NCBI RefSeq assembly: GCF_000328475.2
Contig: NC_026487.1
Coordinates: 558,001-622,000, forward strand
Direction of reading: 5' to 3'
DNA from: Mycosarcoma maydis
Lineage: Eukaryota > Basidiomycota > Ustilaginomycetes > Ustilaginales
DNA: 64,000 nucleotides
This document shows, in pieces, positions 29,273 to 39,776 of the stretch. The notes beneath the pieces are model-generated. The model saw nothing but the letters and a program-made list of their open reading frames with translations, was not told where the DNA came from and did not search any database. A program made the position numbers and the translations under genes. Numbering within the stretch: the first letter of the stretch is position 1; every line of letters begins with the position of its first letter.

Positions 29273-32200
29273 ATGGCAAAGACTGTGAGATCCCAACCCC
29301 TCTCGCAGTCGGTGGTTACCCAGACGATCCGGGCGATCCGATCTGATGACAAAGTGTCGTCTGCTTCGGCTTCCAAGATATCGGCCAGACCGATTCAGTC
29401 TCGTCTTCCTGGTTCCTGTCCATCACTACCCTCATCATCGCTATCAGCTCTGACAGCTCCCATTCGAAAGCCGGATGAGCCGCCTCAACTCGAGATACCA
29501 GCCACAGCGAACAGTCAGCCGGCACCACTTTCGCACAAATCAACGTCGGGCCCTTCCAGAAGCCGTCTCTCTTCAGGTTCTTCTAGTTTCGAGTCGTTGA
29601 ATTCGCCTCCTACACCAAATGGACCCTCAGCTGCTGCCAAAGTTGCTTTTAAGCACCCATTCAAGCACTTTGATGCAAACAAGGCTCCAGTGAAAGCTTC
29701 GCGTCAGTCATTGTCAGCAAAGGCAGCTTCATCTGCTTCGCCTTCAAGTGCCAACAGAATGCTCGACGACGACTTTTTCCCGCCTCATGTCCATGTCAGC
29801 ACCACCCCAAGCGTAGAACCCAAATCTAATCACATCCTCGGCCCCGACGGTCAGATATACACACAAGGCGATGCTGCCAAACTCGGTCTCATCATCCGCA
29901 CCGCCTGCGAAGCGTGTCGCAACCGCAAGCTCAAGTGTAGCGGCACGCTTCCGGAGATCGGGGGCTGTGAACGGTGCAACAGCGACGCAATTCAGTGCGT
30001 CTACTCAGCACGAGCACCTATAGGTCGACCTAAGAAACGCAAAGTTGACGAGGGTCAGGAGTCGACATTGGACGTATCAACCTTCTCACCCGTAGCACAA
30101 GCCAAGGCTAAGCCCAAGCCAAAACGCAATCACTTGGCCAGCAGCTCTGTTAGTAAACCTGCTGCAAAGGGCAAGGCTGGCAATCTCGCCTCCTTCAACT
30201 CATCGGCTGCCACTCAAGATAGGGTTCCATTTGCAACCTCCCCGGCGCTTCAGCAACTTCAGAATGCAGACTACAACCCCATGCAACACAGCTTGCCAAT
30301 GTCTCCTGCACAAAGCGAACAGGCACATCATTGGAACACGCCGCAAGATCACAGTCCAGCAGCCTTTGTCCCAAGCCAGTCTTTCGGCTCATATGCAAGC
30401 CCGATGCAGACGCCCATGGTGCCCAGCTCAAACTCCATTAGGTCTAGAATGTCATCTGCACCCAAGCTCTGGTCTCAACTTCAAGGCAACTTTGCAATGA
30501 CTCCATCCGACACAACGACGACGCCTTGCTCTGCGAATTCGCCTGCCTATGCTGCTTCTTCGTACGCAAACGACCAACCTCCACGCGCTTCAGAGTCACA
30601 TGTCAGCTCCTCTTCGCCTACAGCCAAGTTGCCTTCTCTCGACGACCTGTCCGTCGCCGCGTTTCTGCAGTCGCTCGATACGCTTGAGATCTCTCCTGCT
30701 GAGCTTTTGCAGCAGCAGCAGATGCAGATGCAGATGCAACCATTTTCCAATGCCACATCCGCCTCGGGTACGCCAACTGCTTCCAGCAATTATGGACTCG
30801 GCCTACCCTTCGAAATGATCAGCTCTGCCGATTCAAGTGCAACGAATCAGCTGACAGCTTCTTCGGTCGAAGAGTGGGCTATGAGGAGTGCAATCCTGCA
30901 GCCAGGTCTCAGCTTTGCCGTGCCTGCCGACTTCAGCTGGTGGGATCTCGGCATCAATGGTGCCGACTTGGGACCTGGCTCGGCCACCGCCAGTGTATCT
31001 GCCACTCCCTCGTCTGAGCTCGCCTCCATGATGTTCCCATCGATCAGCGCAGTGCAGCCTGTAGTGGCCGATTCGAGCAACAGCAGTGGCATGGCCAGTC
31101 GCCCAAGTGGCTCTGAACATGCATCTCCTGTAGAACCCTCTCGCACGCAGGTATCTGAAAGATCGCGTAGACCCACATTTAGCGCTACTCAACCATGGCC
31201 AAGGGGTGCAGATGCCGGAATGGGACAAGGCCAGATTCAACACACGGTTGCCGCTACAGAGACTGGTTTGGGCTGGTCCACGCTGCCCGTGGCAAAACCC
31301 TTGACCAATGCGCTGTCAGGACTAGTCGAGGATCAAGCAAACAGTGCTAGCCCGAAAAGCAGCTGTTGCTCATCCAAATCCACCTCGACAGCCTCGCTGT
31401 CCCCACCTGACGCCAAACACAAGCAACTACAAGAGCCTTCACAAGAGCAGAAAGCCTCGTGCTGCTCGTCCAAGTCAATGGCACCAACAAACACAGAACC
31501 TCAGAAGCTGAATTCGTGTTGCACCAATAAAGTCAAAGACGAAACAAAAGAGACGGTGCCAGAACGATCTACGTCCAGCGAGTCAGCTAAGAGCTGCTGT
31601 TCCAACACAAGCATGTCATACGCGAAATCTGCGACCAAGGCATCTAGCGAGAGCGAGACACTATCGAACGAAGCCATCGAAATGGGGCCGCTGTCCACAT
31701 CCGCCTCAGTTCGAGGTGCTGTTGCTCCGCAACTCGACGGTGAACGCAAGCGACATGCGGCCACGCATGCGCACCACCCCAACAAGGTGCACTGCGTTCC
31801 GAATCCAAGCGGTAAAGGGTGCACGTGTCTATGCGATATGAGCGTTGCGCTGCTCAGTGTCAAGCAGGTTCTTCGCGAGACGGATCCTCACAAGGCCAAC
31901 AGCCGCGACAATGCTGATGCGTCTTGTTCATCTCAGCGCTCGAAGAACAGCTATGCTACCGACACAATTCAGCTCACGCTCACGGCGTCGCAGGCTATTA
32001 CAGCGCAATGCGCGTGTTCGGCCGACTGCCCCACGTGTCAGTCGGACCCCTCGACCGAGATCTCTGCGTCGTTGTTGGTCTCAACTGCGCTGCAGATTTA
32101 CGCGCGTGCTGTGAGGATCCTGCGCGAAGGATTCGCTGCATCCTCGTCGCCGACGTCAAAAGCCGTGCTCGGTGGCGATTCAGCAACCGCTGCGACGCCA

Positions 32201-32554
32201 GTTCATGGACTCTTCGGCGGGCTAGATGTGACCATCGGAACTTACAAGCCGTCTACTAGCAACGCAAAAAAAATCGCGCTCTATGCGATCAAGCTCGAAC
32301 TGAAAGATTTGAGAAAGGCGCTGGGTAAGATCAGTCGGATGGCGCAGAATTTCGGCACGATGGCTGCCAGCACAGAGGGCAAGGGAAAGCGCAAAGCGAG
32401 CATGCAAGACGGTGCGGACACAAAGCCAGAGTCTATCAAGCAGCAGCAGCTGCTGCAGGGCATGAACCCGATCGATCAGCTTGTTATATTGAAGCTGTAT
32501 CGTCAGCTCACGGAGCTGTTGAAGACGGTAGAAGGCTTGGAGGACGCTGCTTGA
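29273..32554 (+). CDS. Zn(II)2Cys6 transcription factor with repeated Cys-Cys motifs
   Basis: A single exon of 1093 residues with ATG at 29273. The binuclear zinc cluster is C212-x2-C215-x6-C222-x9-C232-x2-C235-x6-C242, followed by the basic stretch RPKKRKVDE, so DNA binding is firm. A long Ser/Pro/Gln-rich region follows. Between residues 697 and 778 are four similar motifs, SCCSSK (698/699), SCCSSK (730/731), SCCTNK (749/750) and SCCSN (775/776). A CTCLC motif (850-854) and a CAC-x3-CPTC motif (913-922) come later, followed by a helical C-terminal segment (LLVSTALQIYARAVRIL and IALYAIKLELKDLRKAL). I do not recognise a fungus-specific transcription factor middle domain. The Cys pattern suggests metal or redox sensing, which is inference. 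The gene is divergent from syf1 and convergent with ssf1 (212 bp). Confidence 0.88.
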   Translation: MAKTVRSQPLSQSVVTQTIRAIRSDDKVSSASASKISARPIQSRLPGSCPSLPSSSLSALTAPIRKPDEPPQLEIPATANSQPAPLSHKSTSGPSRSRLSSGSSSFESLNSPPTPNGPSAAAKVAFKHPFKHFDANKAPVKASRQSLSAKAASSASPSSANRMLDDDFFPPHVHVSTTPSVEPKSNHILGPDGQIYTQGDAAKLGLIIRTACEACRNRKLKCSGTLPEIGGCERCNSDAIQCVYSARAPIGRPKKRKVDEGQESTLDVSTFSPVAQAKAKPKPKRNHLASSSVSKPAAKGKAGNLASFNSSAATQDRVPFATSPALQQLQNADYNPMQHSLPMSPAQSEQAHHWNTPQDHSPAAFVPSQSFGSYASPMQTPMVPSSNSIRSRMSSAPKLWSQLQGNFAMTPSDTTTTPCSANSPAYAASSYANDQPPRASESHVSSSSPTAKLPSLDDLSVAAFLQSLDTLEISPAELLQQQQMQMQMQPFSNATSASGTPTASSNYGLGLPFEMISSADSSATNQLTASSVEEWAMRSAILQPGLSFAVPADFSWWDLGINGADLGPGSATASVSATPSSELASMMFPSISAVQPVVADSSNSSGMASRPSGSEHASPVEPSRTQVSERSRRPTFSATQPWPRGADAGMGQGQIQHTVAATETGLGWSTLPVAKPLTNALSGLVEDQANSASPKSSCCSSKSTSTASLSPPDAKHKQLQEPSQEQKASCCSSKSMAPTNTEPQKLNSCCTNKVKDETKETVPERSTSSESAKSCCSNTSMSYAKSATKASSESETLSNEAIEMGPLSTSASVRGAVAPQLDGERKRHAATHAHHPNKVHCVPNPSGKGCTCLCDMSVALLSVKQVLRETDPHKANSRDNADASCSSQRSKNSYATDTIQLTLTASQAITAQCACSADCPTCQSDPSTEISASLLVSTALQIYARAVRILREGFAASSSPTSKAVLGGDSATAATPVHGLFGGLDVTIGTYKPSTSNAKKIALYAIKLELKDLRKALGKISRMAQNFGTMAASTEGKGKRKASMQDGADTKPESIKQQQLLQGMNPIDQLVILKLYRQLTELLKTVEGLEDAA

Positions 32555-32766
32555 GAGGCTTAGTGCACAATTGGGAATGCGCCTTTGAGGGGGCCACAGA
32601 TGTCGGTCCTTCTGCTAAGACACCCACTCACATCTGCGTGCCCTCGATTCAAAACAAAAGAAAGAACATGGACTTGCACACCTCAACGCACCAAGCGGGA
32701 CAGGAGATGTGCAGATGATATCTGAGTTTGCATGGTTGTAATGTGAAACGGCTGAACATTCCGCGT

Positions 32767-34389
32767 TCATCGACGGCTTTTTTTGCGCTGTGATGCTGCG
32801 GCAAATTTGGGTTTGGACAAAGTCTTGGAGGCGGCGGTGGACTTGGATTGGTTTGTTGCTGCTGACGGTGCTGGTGTGTCGTCGTCGTCGGAGTATTCGG
32901 GCCAGTCTTCGGCGCTGCTGTAGTCGTGCTGCATGCCGCCTAACGGGATGGGTTCCAGGTCGGAATCGTCCGAGTGAGGGTCGACGCCAGGAGGATTGTC
33001 GTAGCCGCCTGATGCGCTGCGTGAAGGGATCCATGTGGGTGGATCGTCATTGTCGTCATCGTCGTCATCGTCGTCGTCGTCGTCTTGCTCTCGGTCGTTG
33101 TCCGAAGACAGTTGAGCATCGTCGAATAGTTCTTCGTCTTCGTCAATCTGGTCGTCATTTGCGTGATCACCATATTGGTCTTCATACGCAAACTCATCTT
33201 CCTCCTCGTCATTTTCTTCCTCTTGCTCGTCATGCGAGCCGTCGGTGGCGTCATCTTCAGAGCCGAGTCCAGCATTCCTTCGACTGGCCTTTCGAAGTTC
33301 GGCTTTGTCGTGCTTCTTTCTCTCCACATTCTCCTGCTGTTGCTCCCTCCTCTGCTTTTGCAGCTTGAGCTTCTCCATGTGTTCACGTTGCAATTGCGCT
33401 TCCTCGTGCGCCGTCTTCTTCACATACTCGTGGAATAGAACCGCTCCTTGGTTGCATCCTTCTTCGATCTTGACCAGCTTGAGCTCCATTCGAGGCCCGA
33501 TCTCGCGCAGACGCACCGCTTTTTGCGTGTTGGCCGCATTGCCTCGACCAACATAGCGGTCGTGAAGATGAACCTTGTTGCGTGGATCAGCGACGTCTTC
33601 GGCTTCAGACTCGGCTTCGGATGCATCGGTCTCGAACTCGCCGTTGGTGCAAGAGGTGGACGTGGTTCGACCAAGCACATAGTCTGAAATGTCTTGGGTG
33701 GACGACAGGTCCGGCAGCTTGGCGCGCGAAGAGCGCGAGGTGGAACGCGAGCCTTCAACCACCCTTCGAACCGATTTGGATACACCGACGGGTCGGACCG
33801 AGATGAGGTAGTGTCTCCAATCGATTGTACCGGTGGCCGAGTTGTAGTTGAGCAGAACGATTCTTCGTGCTTGACTGAGTTTCATCGATTGCACCTGGAT
33901 CGGTGGGAACAAATTCTGGAATGTCGCTACGAGCAGCTTGATCTGTCGTTCCTCTCCTCCGAAATTGTTGAGCACCAGCAAAGGCGGCGTGACAAACTCG
34001 CTACCTGGCGGAGCAGGTCGACGACTGCTCGCCTGAACGTCCTTGGACAGAGCATACTTGTTCACCCGGAACGTCAGTGTCGGTCCACGCGGAGCACGCA
34101 AGATGCGCAGATTCGTCCCCGCATCCGTCTGACCGAAGATCAGCAGATGAGTAACGCCAATCGGACCAGCCATGCTGATAAAATCTTTGAGCTTGTTCGA
34201 ATTGCGCTCTCGCAGTCGCGTTGCCGTGTTGGGCTCCATCACTTTTCGTGTGTCTTGCACCAAGCTGGACACGGATCGTGCTACTTTGCCGGTGCGTATG
34301 ATGAATGATTTCGGCGCAGAGGTGGATGTGGCAGCCGAGTTGTTTGGCCCCTTGAGGTGGGTGCGCGTCTTCCTGCGGCGTTTCACCAT
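32767..34389 (-). CDS. ssf1: SSF1/Peter Pan-type ribosome biogenesis factor (Brix domain)
   Basis: Ssf1 is a nucleolar Brix-domain protein needed for maturation of the 27S pre-rRNA in 60S assembly. The 540-residue product starts MVKRRRKTRTHLKGP, followed by PKSFIIRTGKVARSVSSLVQDTRKVMEP. The Brix fold follows: LLIFGQTDAGTNLRILRAPRGPTLTFRV, TPPLLVLNNFGG, LFPPIQVQSMKLSQARRIVLLNYN, and ISVRPVGVSKSVRRV, with the sigma70-like segment IGPRMELKLVKIEEG. The last 170 residues are very acidic, with an Asp run encoded at about 33046-33084, and end in a basic KKSRR tail. That tail composition is typical for nucleolar proteins. The gene is convergent with the Zn2Cys6 gene. Confidence 0.95.
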   Translation of the reverse strand: MVKRRRKTRTHLKGPNNSAATSTSAPKSFIIRTGKVARSVSSLVQDTRKVMEPNTATRLRERNSNKLKDFISMAGPIGVTHLLIFGQTDAGTNLRILRAPRGPTLTFRVNKYALSKDVQASSRRPAPPGSEFVTPPLLVLNNFGGEERQIKLLVATFQNLFPPIQVQSMKLSQARRIVLLNYNSATGTIDWRHYLISVRPVGVSKSVRRVVEGSRSTSRSSRAKLPDLSSTQDISDYVLGRTTSTSCTNGEFETDASEAESEAEDVADPRNKVHLHDRYVGRGNAANTQKAVRLREIGPRMELKLVKIEEGCNQGAVLFHEYVKKTAHEEAQLQREHMEKLKLQKQRREQQQENVERKKHDKAELRKASRRNAGLGSEDDATDGSHDEQEEENDEEEDEFAYEDQYGDHANDDQIDEDEELFDDAQLSSDNDREQDDDDDDDDDDDNDDPPTWIPSRSASGGYDNPPGVDPHSDDSDLEPIPLGGMQHDYSSAEDWPEYSDDDDTPAPSAATNQSKSTAASKTLSKPKFAAASQRKKSRR

Positions 34390-35000
34390 GACTGGCGTGT
34401 TTTGAGCCGGGACACGAGCTGTCTGGCCGCTAATGTAGGTTGGCAGGTGGTCCGATTGATCGAACCTTTGTCTGTGACGTCCTTGTTCCGCTTAACAAAG
34501 GTGCTCGACGAAGCAATGCGGCAGGTTCAACGTGTGTTGATGATAATGGTGATGTTGATGGCAAGCGAAACCTCTATGTAGGTCCGCTTCACGCTTTTCT
34601 TCGTTTCTTTTCGAAACTTTCGACACTCGTGACTTTTTTCTGCACAGCGTGTGGAGTTCAGGGTCTGCGCAGAATTCTCGATTTTCACCTGTCGGATTCT
34701 GTGATCTCACAATCAGCTATCTTCATCGTGCATCCGTCGTGCGTGATTCACGATTCACGATTCGTGCTTCTATTAAACTCATGACTGCTCAACTCGTGAC
34801 TTCACTTGGCTTGTTCGTCTCGTTTGAACAAGGACGGTAAAGCTGCGCACGAACCGACGCTTTAAATGCTACTACTACCGCCTGACTCTCGCAACGAGCA
34901 CACGTCTCACGGCGTGCAGCCAAGCGAAATGTTAAGTTAGGGTACGCTATTAACTGCGAGCATGGAAAGACACAAGAGACCCTACCAGATCTCTGCCATT
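34390..35000. other. Intergenic: ssf1 promoter and sdh4 3' region
   Basis: This 611-bp stretch contains one heptamer group (34741-34766) and nothing that looks like a gene. Confidence 0.6.
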
Positions 35001-36101
35001 TTAAGCAGTCCAGACCTTGGCGATCAACTCGGTGAGTCCGACGTCATCTAAGGAAAGCAGAAGGAGGAATACACAACAGTCAGTCAGCAAGTCAGCTTCT
35101 CTCCGCTGAAATCCATCACCGTCTCTCTGTGTCGGCGACAACTCACTAGTGTTGAACTCGTAAAGACCGTAAAGGGTTGCCAAGGTGGCAGCACGCAGCG
35201 ACCACGTTGCGAGAGGGCCGGCGATGGGGAATTTGCGCTTGTGCAGGTAGTCGGCGAAGATGCAATCAAAGCCGATGTGAGAGTGGACAACAAGTGAAAG
35301 TGCGAGCGCGCCGTCGAGGATCGCCGACGAACCGTGCTTGGCGAAACCAGCAGCGACGAGAGGAACGAGCGCAACAGAGAGTCCCCGCTCAAATGCCCAG
35401 TGGTTGGAACCGTGTGAAGCGTTGGGCTCGGGGAAGGGGGTTGGGTCGTTGACGGTGCCCTTGACGTATGCTGTGGTGAGGATGGAGATGCGAAGGAGAC
35501 AAAGTCAGTATGCTAAATTGTGTGAATAATGTAGCTCAGCGTTGCTGGAGGCGGTGCAGTGAATAACGCTTGACTGTCATGTCGAGTCTCCAGTGTTATA
35601 CAGCACAGATCTGGTTGTTTTTCATGAGACGGCGAACGAAGGCCACTTGCGAGGAACAATTCCCCTTGCAGAGCGAGAGTTGTTCTTGACATGCATTCGC
35701 TTGCTTCTCTATCGGTTGCATTTGAATGCACCAATCAACACCAGCCCGCTGTTGTAAGCAGCAGGCTGCTAATCGACCCGACCTTATTGCCTCGGCGCCC
35801 TGTCCTGTCACGACAGAACCTCGACGTCCATCACACAAGCTGTGCTGCTGACCACAATATTCCCCGGTTACTGCTGTCTCCTATTCATCCACATTTGGAG
35901 CCTTTCTCTGATAGCCCTTGTCTCAGCCGGAATCGAGAATGGAGGATACTTACGACCCTGTCTCGAAGCAGCAACAGCTTTGCCTGAAGAAGTTGTCTGG
36001 AAGGCTCGCGATCCGCCAGCGATCATGCGCAGCTGTGGGTTGCGGGCGACCATCGAGAGCCGCAATGGCTGCTGGAGAGTAGGGAGCATTGCGCGCATCA
36101 T
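35001..36101 (-). CDS. sdh4: Succinate dehydrogenase membrane anchor subunit (CybS, Sdh4), 3 exons
   Basis: I reconstruct exons 36101-35954, 35470-35147 and 35047-35001, 519 nt or 172 residues. Intron 1 (483 bp) starts GTAAGT and intron 2 (99 bp) starts GTGAGT; both end AG. Sdh4 anchors complex II in the mitochondrial inner membrane and helps bind heme b and ubiquinone. The N-terminus (MMRAMLPTLQQPLRLSMVARNPQ and on) looks like a mitochondrial presequence. After the first junction come SNHWAFERGLSVALVPLV and LVVHSHIGFDCIFADYL, the family H-x3-G-x6-DY motif with the heme-ligand His. YEFNT then joins across intron 2 to NDVGLTELIAKVWTA, the conserved C-terminus. The first intron is unusually long for this genome; an extra small exon inside it cannot be excluded. 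Confidence 0.9.
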
Positions 36102-36838
36102 TGTGTAGTTGGGACCGAGTTGAATGATGGTGATAAAGCGGAACAACGATGATCGTGACGAGCGGCGTGTGGGTCTCGTAACTCACGACTCAAGTGCGGG
36201 GCCGAGCAACCAGCGTCTCGACAGTCTGTGAGCGTGTGTGCGAACCGGCTAACTCTCTTTGGTTGGCGAGGCATTTGTAATCCACCCTCCCGAGAGATCG
36301 CGACTTGCCAATTCGTGATTCGACTTTCTCCGATTTGAGCCTCAGCTGGCCAGTGAGAAAGAGAAATTCAAAAAAGGGTAGCGCGTGCGGTCATATTCAC
36401 GATTCATTGATTATTCTGCTGCCTCCGCTCCTGTTTCTTCTGTGTGCGAATTCATCCGCTTTGTTCGTCCGGCCAATTCCGTCCTTGAAATCTGAATTCG
36501 TGATTGTGAATCGTGAATCGTGACTTAGTGTCGTGACTCGTGACTGATCAGATGTAGGTCTAACATGCTGTATTTTCACAAAGTCACGAGTCACAAGTAA
36601 CAGCTTCATCGCCCAAGGCGTACTTCACGTGCTCACTGGCATATCGAATGAGTGCGATCTAGTGTCCTATCTCATCAGGCACAATCTTCGATACACTTGA
36701 GAAAGGACGATAGCCAGGTAATCGCTTAGATTTTTTGGGGGTTGCAGTCATGACAGATGCAGGTGTTGTGAAAGAAAGGGGGAGGGGATGTATGCGATGA
36801 GGAATGAAAATACAAAGATATGAAAGAAAAGACAACGC
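36102..36838. other. Intergenic: sdh4 promoter and rpl3 3' region
   Basis: This 737-bp stretch has heptamers at 36311-36320 and 36395 and a group at 36498-36546 mixing the ATTCGTG and ACTCGTG variants. No gene seen. Confidence 0.6.
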
Positions 36839-38996
<2,158 letters not shown>

Positions 38997-39776
38997 GTGA
39001 CCTGATGTGGATCTTGAGGATGTCGTAGCGAGAAGAGAGACGTGTATGTGAAACTCGACTCGAGACTAAGCTCGACCTTCGCTGGCTTGCTGTGGCTGCT
39101 CGTTTGAGTTTGCACCTCCGGGTCGAACACAGGCAGTCAATTTTGTCACCTACACTGTCTCAAGCTTGGCCATCTCGTCGGCCTGTTCGATTAGTTCTTC
39201 CTCTCGCTAGCAATGCCTCTGTGGCCTTGCCTGCTGCTTCACAATTTTGACTGCTCTCCTAGCTCGGACTGTCCAGCCAACCAGACCGTTTGAAAGTTTT
39301 TAATTGGGCTTGTAGTCGCAAAGTAGAAAAGCTTCATTAATCTCGTGATGTAATACAAAAAGCCTGGTGAAGAGAAAAATACCTGTTTTTGGCTGAAAAA
39401 GTCAATGAGCGTGGGAACTTTTCTTCTGCTGATATTCGTGATTCGCTCAATCACGCATTTCGACGCGCGAGATGGTCTTTGTGAAGTCAGGGTCTAACAT
39501 GGCTTTGAGTTTCTCACGACTCGGTGCCTCTTGCCTTCGCGCTTGTTCAATCACGAATGCTCACGACTCTGTGACTCGTGACTGTGCCTCGCGCGCTCTT
39601 TGACCTCCGGGTCGAGCTGCTCTAAATCACGAATCGTGAATCGTGAATGATGGTCAAGATTGTCGCTTTTGAATCCTTTGGATCCTATCTCGACAATCAG
39701 TCAGCGCCATAACTTACAGTCACGAGTAAGTAGGTTAGGTAAGATTGCAAATAATGAGCAGAACAAACGTATGAAA
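38997..39776. other. Intergenic: rpl3 promoter and nar1 3' region
   Basis: This 780-bp stretch contains heptamers near 39427, 39550 and 39627-39648. No gene seen. Confidence 0.6.
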
